Assembly (NCBI GenBank): GCA_035610365.1
Contig: CM069432.1
Span: 11,160,001 to 11,224,000 of the forward strand
Direction: 5' to 3'
Source: Aquatica leii
Lineage: Eukaryota > Arthropoda > Insecta > Coleoptera > Lampyridae
Length of the DNA stretch: 64,000 nucleotides
The notes beneath the pieces are model-generated. The model made no database searches and was not told the DNA's origin. It saw only the letters and a list, made by a program, of their open reading frames with translations. Position numbers and translations under genes: made by a program. Below, in pieces: positions 55,981 through 64,000 of the stretch (its first letter is position 1; each line of letters begins with the position of its first letter).

Positions 55981-58900
55981 TAATGAGAGATGGAAATGGA
56001 AAAGAAAAAGAAGGAAGAAAAAAAGAAAGTAAGGAAGAAGCACAGGGGGAGGTGAGTGAGCTGAGAGTATTGTTTTGGAACGTAGCGGGAATAAAAAACA
56101 AGGACCATGATTTCTGGAAGTACATCAAAGAACAGGATGTAGTGGGATTACAGGAAACATGGATGGAAGAAAAAGAATGGGAGTGGTGGGAAAAAGAGTT
56201 GCCGGAGGAATTTGAGTGGGTGGTGCAACATGCAGAAAGAGAAAAGAAAAAAGGGAGAGCAAAGGGGGTATAATAACGGGAATAAGAAAAAATGGTTGAG
56301 CCAGGAAAAGAAAGAGAAAGTGCAACAGAGAAGAGGAGTTGTAGAAAGGAACATACAGTGGGGAAAAACAAAAATAAAAGTAGTGACGGTTTATAGCAGT
56401 AGAATGAAAGAGACAAGGAAAAACATAGAAGAGATGATAGAAGAGAGGGAAGAGGGATTGATAATAGGAGGGGACTACAACGCAAGAATAAGGGAAGAGG
56501 GGGGAATACAAGAAAGAAAAGGGACGGGAAAGAGACAAACAAAGGACAAGGTGATAAATAAATAGGGAGAAGAACTGCTGGAATTGTGCAACGAAAAAGG
56601 GTGGGAAATAATGAACAGGAACAGAGAAGAAGATGAAAAGGGGGAATTTACGTACATAGGAGGAAGGGGAGAATCAATAATAAATTTTGTAATGACAAAT
56701 GAAGAGGCTGCAGAAAAGGTAAAGATATTTAAGGTGGGAGAAAGGGTAGAGTCAGACCATCAACCACTGGAATTGACAATGGAAGGAAGAGAAAGAAAAG
56801 AAAGAGAGGAAGAGGAAAAGTACATAACTAAAAAAAAGTGGACAGGAGAAGGTATAAAAAGATATAAAGAGAGAATAGGGAAAACGGTATGGTTAGGGAA
56901 GGAATTACAAGAAAGTGTAGAGGAAATGAGAGAGATGATGGGGAAAGCTTCAGAGAGAGTCAGATTTAGAAAATGGAAGGGGGAGAAAACAGGATAGAAG
57001 AAATGATGGGATAAGGAATGCAAGGAAGCAAAGAAAAATGCAAGAAGAGCATTAAAGACAGTGGAAAAAAGGGAGGAAAGAAAATGAAGAATACAAAGAA
57101 GCTGTAAAAATATACAAAAAACATGCGACAGAAAGAAGGAAGAAAACAAAAAAAAACAAGAGGAGCAGATCAAAGGAATAAAAACGGAAGGTGTATGGAA
57201 ATACCTAAAGAAACAGAGGAAAAAAAACAGGATGACAAAGGGAATACAAATTAAAGAATGGGAGATATATTTTCGGAACCTGTTGGGAGGGAAGAACAAA
57301 AGCAGAAAAAGAAAAGACGCGGTAGTAAGACAGGAAGAAGGAGAAAGGGATAGAATAAGTGAAGAAGAAGTAATAGAGGCGATAAAAAATATAAAAAAAG
57401 GAAAGGCGACAGGAGAAGATGGGATACAAGGAGAAGAGTGGTTATACGGGGGAGAAAGTGTAGCAAAAAGGATGACGGAAATACTAAACAAAATATGGAA
57501 AGGGGAAGGATTTCCAGAGAGATGGAGAGAGGGAATAATATGCCCAATCCATAAACAAGGCGAAAAAAATATAGTCAAGAATTATAGAGAGGTAACATTA
57601 TTGAGCACGGCATACAAATTATATGCGACAATACTGCAAGAAAGACTACAGAAGGAAATAGAGGAAAGAAGTTTGGTACCAGACGGACAAGCGGGATTCA
57701 GAAAAGGAAGAAGGGCGATAGACAACATATATATACTGAAACACTTTGCAAATAAAGAACTAGAAAAAAAAGAGGGAAAATTGTGGCACTATTCGTAGAT
57801 CTAAAAGCAACTTTTGACAAAGTGAATAGGGAAAAGCTGTGGGAATATATGAAAAGAAAAAAAATCAATGAAAGATTAATACAAAGAATAGAGGAAATCT
57901 ACGAAGAAACGAGGAGCAGGGTTAAAGTGAATGGGGAATAGAGCGAAAAATTCATCACAAAGAGAGGGTTGAGACAGAGATGTCCACTGAGCCCAAGCCT
58001 GTTCTCAGTACATACGGGGGATCTGGAAGAGACAATAAGAGGATAACAGACAGGAGGGATAGTGGTAGGGAAAGCTAAGGTATGGTCGTTGGCGTATGCG
58101 GACGACATAGTGTTGGTGGCTAAGGAGGAAAAGGAAATGAAAGTGGTGATGAAAACGCTAGAAAAATACATGAAAAAAAAAAGAAATGGAAGTAAACACG
58201 GAGAAAACAAAGATAATGATATTTAGAAAAGGAGGGGGGAAAAGAAAAAGAGAAGAGTGGATATGTAGTGTTGAGAAAGTGCAACAAGTGAAGGAATTTA
58301 CATACCTGGGCTACACGATGAAACAGGATAATAAAGAGGGAGAACACATAAAGGAAAGAGTGAAGAAAGGAAACAGGTTAATAGGACAAGTCTGGGGTGT
58401 GGGGGAAAGAGTATTCGAGATGGACATAAAAAAAAAGAAAATTGTTGTTTGAAAAATTAATAAAGGGACATGTAATGTATGGAGCGGAAATATGGGGCTG
58501 GAAGGAGTGGAGGGAGGTAAAGGAGTTACAGGAAAAATACTGGAGATGGGTTTTAGGACTAGACAGGGATACATCGGGGTATATTGTGAGAGAGGAGGTA
58601 CAGATAGAAAAAATAAGGGTAGAGACAAGAAAAAGAGCCATGAAATACGAGGAAGAACTGAGGGAAAGAACAGATTGCAAAATACTGCAAGTATGTTGGA
58701 AAGAGATAAAGTGAAGGAAAGTGAAGTACGGGCAGGAGGGCAGAGAAGAGAATTACAAAAGAAGCGGGTACGCGAGAGAAGAAGTGGAGTGATTAAGAGA
58801 AGAGGTAGTAGGGGTAAGGGACGAAATAATAAGGAGAGATAGAGACATCGAAAAACAAGAAAGATGGACAAAGATGAAAGAGGGCAGATATAATAGGAAT

Positions 58901-59220
58901 TATAAAGATATCAAAGGGTGAAGGAGTGCCGGAATATTTAAAAGATAGAGAGAATAAAAGCAACAAAAAGAAAAAAATGGTAGCAAGGTTCAGATGTAGC
59001 AACGAGGAGTTAGGGAACAAATATTGGAAAGAAGAAGCAGAAAAGATGTGCAGGCTATGTGGAGAAGAAACGGAAAACCTTAACCACATGAGACAGAAAT
59101 GCAAGGAACTAAGAGAAGAGGTGATGAAAATAGAGGAAATCTTAGATGAAAACGGAAAAGGAGCGGAATGGATGGAGGAAGTATGGAGTAGGAGGAAAAA
59201 GTTAAGGGGAGAGAAGGGAT
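55981..59220 (+). pseudogene. LINE ORF2: endonuclease, reverse transcriptase, zinc finger
   Basis: Endonuclease motifs are LFWNVAGIKNK (56070), VVGLQETWMEE, GGDYNARIREE (56468) and SDHQPLELTM (56755). RT shows YREVTLLSTAYKLYATIL, GQAGFRKGRRAIDNIYIL (57688), FVDLKATFDKVNREKLW (57797), GLRQRCPLSPSLFS and the catalytic YADDIVLVA (58097). After RT come FTYLGYTMKQDN, MYGAEIWGW and a CRLCGEETENLNHMRQKC finger (59050-59100). The FVDLKA text has Ala at a position usually Ser/Gly-flanked (DLKAAFD). Stops or frame changes near 56270, 56564, 56996, 57050-57180, 57796, 57940, 58180, 58450 and 58712 show it is inactive. Confidence 0.85.
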
Positions 59221-59290
59221 AAGAAAATGTATTTCAAAAAAAGCCAAATGGCAACAAATAAAGTTAAACTTATAGTAAAAAAAAATTCTC

Positions 59291-59556
59291 GAGCGCGTCA
59301 GATTAAGGTAGGGTAAGTGAGTTACATGCTAAAAGGTGTATATTCCACTAATCTGACAATTTGACAGTGACATAAAGAAGGGGGAGGGTTAGAAAGTTGT
59401 AAAGAAAACGTCATCTCGACATTCTCAAGCGTGGCTAAATTTTTTTTATTTTAAAGGGAATAATTCAAGAATTGCGAAAAATATATATAATCTAACGATT
59501 TCCACAAGCCGAAGTAAGAAAATTTCATTGATAAAAAGTTTAATGCGTGCAGCTAC
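59291..59556. other. Spacer
   Basis: No feature seen between the LINE A-run and the next ORF family; the stretch is 266 bp long. Confidence 0.3.
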
Positions 59557-61900
59557 GTGATGTCTATATTCCCCTCTCCGTGTTTCTATTCCTCTCTCAC
59601 TCTTTCTCTGTCTATTACTCTCTCACTCCATCCCCACTCTGGTTTCTGTTGCCATGACGCCATGACAGCTGATCACACAGACTCGTTCGTGGCATGTTTA
59701 CAACGTATTTCCAACGTTTCTCTTGCTTTCTCCGATGATTCCAAAATTTCTTACCATAAATGTTGCAAGGATCAATACTTACGAGAAATTTACAAGGTTG
59801 AAAATAGCGAATTTCTAAGGAAAAAAAAGTTCACTATACTGCGTATACTATTCTTTGTGTTATTCTAGAAGAAATAGTGGTCAAGAATAATGAATGCTTG
59901 TTTTTTGACTACATAAAAAAAGAATATCAAAAATTGCTAGAACAGCAATACAGTTTATTATCTAATTCTACTACTATTTCTTCGTTCTTGGAAAGAAAAT
60001 TAATGGAAACTTTTGACAAAAAGATTAAGATTATTAACGGTGAAAAGAAAAAGTTTCTTGCTTCATTTTCCGCTACTCTTTTGACCTACAAGGATTGATT
60101 TAAAACGATGGCAGTAAAAGAATCAATTCGTCCAGTTGCCACACAACTTCGCGAAGAAATCTTTAACTCGACCAGAAGAGAATTGCCTGAAAATTGTACG
60201 GCTTAAGATTTAATGATGGGAGAATGCGATAACGTGCCAGAGCTTTTTACTTGTTTTTTGGAATCATTCATTTGGGGCGATGTTTCTCATATATCCAAAA
60301 AAGCACGTGAACATAGAGAAAACAAGACTGAACTTTTTATTTTTTCCATTGGACAAGATCTGAATTACGCAGCTTTTGGTCACAAAATCAAAACATCCTA
60401 GCACATTACCCTAGGTCTGGCAGTGAAGAGTTTATGTAACAGTAAGAAAGTTGTTAACATACTGTCAAAATATGGACACTGTTGCTTTTACAGCAGGGCT
60501 TATTTTTGAAATGCATCCATTCACCAAGAAATTAAAAATTACCACCTGGATTCGGCTAGAAATCTCAGAGCTTAATAAAGCTCCAGACAATTTGAGTATG
60601 TCGAAACAGCTGGAGGTTATGTGAATGTTATTACATACGTATAAAATATCGGATGTTTCAATGTGGGTTGGATTTCACAGCAGGATTTTGATAGACGATT
60701 CACGAGTTCAAAAAGTTTCATACCTGACTCCCATAAATGAATCTCCCACCAACAATTCAACTGTCTTGAAAAGTCTAGGATTGAGTCAGGATATTGCAAA
60801 TGAATGTCAAGCTCCCTATATCCAGATCACCTATGATCTAGCTATTGCTCGCACTAGTTATTGTATTCAAGTTTAAGAATCTCCAAGATTTGACAATATG
60901 TTAATTTATTTAGGAGCCTTTCATATTAAATTAGCTTTTTTCAAAGCAGTTGGCACTTTTATTGAAGAGTGGACTGAGCAACATCATGACTGAATGTGAA
61001 TTGATCGCTAATGGTTTAGTTTCAGGTTTTATTGGCAGAAAAAATTACAACAGATGTAAACGGTTACATTCTCTCGTGGCATTGGCATTGCAACAATTAC
61101 ATTTTCAAGTATTTTTAGAAAACAAACAATTGACAGTTGGGGAGTCAGTGTTGCCAACAAAAAGAAGATTCTACTATCACTATCAGAACTTCTGATACTG
61201 ATATTGTAGTCATCATGTTGGCCAATATGGAATACCTGCAAGTAACAGTAGAAGTCTGGATGGATCTTGGAGTTAGGATTGCACGCCGATACATCAACGT
61301 ATCCACTCTCTACAATAAAATAAGGCAAAAAGTTTCGAAGGCGCTTCCAGCTTTGCATGCGTTCACTGGTTGTGATTTCAACCCAGCATTGTACCGACGA
61401 GGGAAAAAGAAACCTTTGCAATTTCTGATGAATTCCGAAATTTTCCAAAATGCATTTCTGGAGTTGGGATCAAAGGAGCATGCTGTGCAGGATTCTTTTA
61501 ACATCATACGGTCTGATACTTGCCACTTGTATGGCCTGAAAAAGTTAGACGATGTCAATCAAGCCAGGATTGTCATCTTCAATAAGACGTGCAAAGTTAA
61601 AGACAAATCACAACGCTTCTTCTTGAGTATCCGGAATTACGATGCGTGCAACTTGCCACCCTGTCAATCGGAGTTACTCCAACAAGTGTTACGCACAAGA
61701 TTCATTGCATGCTTGTGGAGTAATGCCCATAATGCAAAAATTATTGATCTTCTACTAACGGACTATAGATGGAAAGTTGTCGACGGAAAGTTCGAAATGA
61801 TCTACTAAACATTTTAATGATTTCTTGTTACAGATACCCAATCTGAGGATGAAATCGAGCCAGAGGAAGAAGATGATTCTACCGATAATGATGATTAAAA
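59557..61900 (+). pseudogene. Unclassified multicopy transposon-like ORF (AFTGCD family), broken
   Basis: Text in changing frames: FVACLQRISNVSLAFSDDSK and YHKCCKDQYLRE (59690-59795), then LMMGECDNVPELFTCFLESF (60210), GLAVKSLCNSKKVVNIL and GHCC (60410-60485). Further on are ISQQ-type text, ITYDLAIARTSYCIQV (60825), FDNMLIYLGAFHIKLAFFKA (60890), TECELIANGLVSGFIGRKNY and a 223-codon open run 61137-61808. The run contains TISDTD-like SDTDIVVIML, LPALHAFTGCDFNPALYRRG, VCKLYGL-like CHLYGLKKL, and IRNYDACNLPPCQSELLQQ. I know this as a family with many uncharacterised copies in animal genomes; the conserved Asp-containing blocks (YDLA, DTDIVV, GCDF) suggest a nuclease fold, which is inference. An acidic tail (EIEPEEEDDSTDNDD) follows at 61850-61897. 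At least five breaks. Confidence 0.55.
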
Positions 61901-62357
61901 AAAACTCAAGAAGGTAGTAAAGTGACAAGTCAATACGAAGTTATGGTTGCACACACAACTTCAACTAACTAAAATAAGTGTTTATCTATATCTACAAATA
62001 AAAAAATTATTTCAAAAAAATCTTTTGAACAATTCTTTAGAAGCAATTCGATTAAAGTTCACAATTAAAGCACCGTTTTTAGATGTACAAATAAATTGTT
62101 ACTTACAGTTTTTAATGTACATACCTATACATTTTCTCACCATTTCATCTTCTGCAAAAGAAACGTAATTGTATTATGTTTATAACTACATATTCTAAGA
62201 TTTCGATAACTTTATGTTTAGTGTTATGTGATAAAGACGAAAAATGCTTGCATTTCATTTTTAAAGAATTTCCAACAATCTTAAAAATGGCATAAAACCA
62301 GAGTTTTGAAAAAAAATTAGTTTAGAGGAAATTGATACAGTTCACATAGTAACTACT
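61901..62357. other. Spacer left of BEL/Pao element 2
   Basis: AT-rich, with no ORF or repeat recognised. It ends in CTACT (62353-62357), the presumed left copy of the BEL element's 5-bp target duplication. Confidence 0.35.
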
Positions 62358-62656
62358 TGTAACGGCGCGTCTATTTCAACGGCGTGTAAAAGTTTATTAG
62401 GTGCTGATTGTAAGGACCACCCTTTCAAATAAGAGAAAATATAAAATAACTTACGTGATATGGTCTTGCAGATCTTCCTTGGCTGGCCAGCCGAAGCTCG
62501 ATGTTACTCCCTTTGGTGGACAGTGTGGGGAAAGTTGCAAGCAAGGTTTTCGCGGTAACGGGGTGTCGGAAATCAAACGCCACTTAACACTATAAACGTC
62601 AAACGAATACTGACTATCTCAAATATTTCCCGTGATAATAATAAGTTGTATGAACA
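62358..62656 (-). repeat. 3' LTR of BEL/Pao element 2 (299 bp)
   Basis: It opens TGTTCATACAACTT at 62656 and closes GCGCCGTTACA at 62358. A polyadenylation-type AATAAA lies in CCTAATAAAC near its end. The 5' partner lies outside the window. Confidence 0.7.
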
Positions 62657-62961
62657 TTCCGCCCACCGAAAACAATGTTTTCTATAACGTAAAAAAAACT
62701 ATTATCCTAAACCCTATAATAAAGAAAAAAAACAAGGTCACACGCTTCACACCGAGGGGTCCGTCTCGGTGACTTGCAAAAACAAACAAGAGATGGACTA
62801 ACGAAATGTAGGATGTTAGGTAAATTGGACCAAAACAAAGGAATAGCTAGCTAATAACTTAACTACTATAATATACCAATCTAAATGAAAATCGCGGAAA
62901 CACGATAAAAATTAAACTTAACTAATAAACCAAAGTAAAAAATTAGAAAATATCTAATAAA

Positions 62962-63999
62962 CTATCCCTTAGGTAAAGGGCAAAGTTTTACAATTGGACG
63001 TTGGAAGGTACCCGATGAAGTGCGAATTGTAGCAACGCGAACACCGTCCGAATCGGGATGAACCGCAATAACGCGAGCTAGATTCCACAAAATCGGTTGT
63101 TTATTTTCATGTTTCACTAAAACTAATGAATCCTTTTCAATATTAGGAACATCTTTATCCCATTTAGAACGCTGCTGAAGGGTATGCAAATATTCTTTAT
63201 GCAAATGCAACCAAAAATCGGAATGCATGCGTTGCAACAATTGCCAACGACTTAGTCGATTCAGATTTATTTGTGACAAATCAGGGCCAGGTATGATTTA
63301 GATAGACGCTCGACAGTAAGAAAGTGACCTGGCGTCAAAGGTTGGAGATGATTACGATCCGAACTTAAAGGACATAGCGGCCTGGAATTGAGTAATGCCT
63401 CAATGCGAGTAAGCAGAGTATACAATTCTTCATAAGTCAATATTTGACTACGAATTACTCTGTAGAGATGGGTCTTAAAAGATTTCACCCCTGCTTCAGC
63501 GAGCCCATTAAAATGGGGTGCGGCAAGAGGATTAAAATTCCATTCGATGGCAAGGTTTGCAGCAGTTTGACGAGCTAAATCTTGGAGATAACGATTAGCC
63601 CTTACAAAATTAGTTCCTTGGTCACTGTAAATAGTGAAGCAAGTTCCACGACGAACGGTAAATCTACGAAAAGCAGCCAAGAATGCTTCTGAAGAAAGAT
63701 CCGAAGCTAATTCCAAATGAATTGCTTTAGTAGCGCAACACACAAAAACACAAACGTAAGCTTTTCTAGTCCTAACGCCTCTAGTTCTAGAAAAACTAAT
63801 GAGGAAAGGTCCAGCGTAATCCAAGCAAACATTTGAAAAGGCTTTAACCTGGTTGATACGATGAGACGGTAAGTCGACCATACGAGGTGTGAGTGATTTA
63901 GAATTTGCACGAAAGCAACGAAGACATTTTGATATGCATTTACCTAAAGCTTTTCTTGGAGATAAAATCCAAAACTGTTGCAGCAAAAGGTAATGTAAT
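62962..63999 (-). pseudogene. BEL/Pao element 2 integrase and DUF5641 tail
   Basis: The zinc region (CLRCFRANS) leads to the core with all three catalytic contexts: VCLDYAGPFLIS (first Asp), IYSDQGTNFVRA (second Asp) and HFNGLAEAGVKSFK (Glu). ALLNSRPLCPLSSD follows. A single frame change near 63285 separates the core from the C-terminal DUF5641 domain (SRWQLLQRMHSDFWLHLHKE, VLVKHENKQPILWNLARV, VKLCPLPKG then stop). Integrase inserts the DNA copy into the host genome. Apart from that one shift the text is intact, so this copy is probably younger than BEL element 1. Confidence 0.85.
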
Positions 64000-64000
64000 G

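Larger units (their letters stand above)
55000..59290 (+). mobile_element. Long LINE (APE-type non-LTR retrotransposon)
   Basis: ORF1 (55315-55923) and ORF2 (about 55981-59220) are present in order, followed by an A-run at 59277-59285. The coding strand is strikingly purine-rich. ORF2 carries an APE endonuclease, RT and a terminal CCHC finger, so it belongs to the endonuclease-encoding insect LINEs; I do not commit to a clade. A truncated relative lies at 33737-35015. It is broken by several stops and frame changes. Confidence 0.85.
62358..64000 (-). mobile_element. BEL/Pao retrotransposon 2, 3' end (continues past the window)
   Basis: On the minus strand, integrase (63999-62960) is followed by about 290 bp, a purine tract TCGGTGGGCGGAA (62669-62657) and the 3' LTR. 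Its sequence differs from BEL element 1, so it is a separate family. Confidence 0.85.

Overview
This window looks like insect nuclear DNA. It is AT-rich, its genes are split by canonical GT-AG introns of about 46-56 nt, it carries an arthropod-type chemosensory receptor, and it is crowded with insect-type transposable elements. I cannot fix the order (beetle, ant or other) from sequence alone. No rRNA, tRNA or CRISPR array was recognised.

Two host genes are present, both on the minus strand, and both can be assembled exon by exon with matching phases. The first is a complete ionotropic receptor of the Ir75 type (11515-20311, 8 exons, 640 codons plus stop). The second is the C-terminal half of an ABC-A family transporter (30464-53350, 11 exons in the window, 847 codons open to the stop; its N-terminal half is not in view). 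All but one of the introns without an element are close to 50 nt; the exception is a 1075-nt receptor intron. The three longest introns (5.5 kb in the receptor; 14.4 kb and 5.6 kb in the transporter) hold nested transposons.

Layout from left to right: a broken transposase-like ORF (1.1-2.5 kb) with a short Helitron immediately after it (2512-3200); a piggyBac remnant (4.0-5.8); a pyrimidine-rich element remnant with a 113-bp tandem repeat (5.84-6.75); a BEL/Pao retrotransposon (6.9-11.1, minus); the Ir75-like gene, whose third intron holds a gypsy LTR fragment and a pogo element split by a solo LTR; gypsy element A (20.9-25.3, minus); gypsy B (26.7-29.8, minus), also split by a solo LTR; the last transporter exon; a gypsy E/LINE chimera and a second LINE tail in its last intron; three transporter exons at 36.2-37.0; then a 14-kb intron with a copia fragment, a hAT element split by gypsy D, and a CACTG-ended DNA transposon; the remaining transporter exons (51.3-53.4); gypsy C; a long LINE (55.0-59.3); an unclassified transposon-like ORF family (59.6-61.9); and the 3' end of a second BEL/Pao element running off the right edge.

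I see no cellular operon-like system. The most interesting items are the CACTG-ended element with an unclassified cysteine-rich, DDE-like protein; the two host genes kept open despite heavy intron invasion; the hairpin-bearing repeats in gypsy D; and insertions dated relative to each other by target-site duplications.
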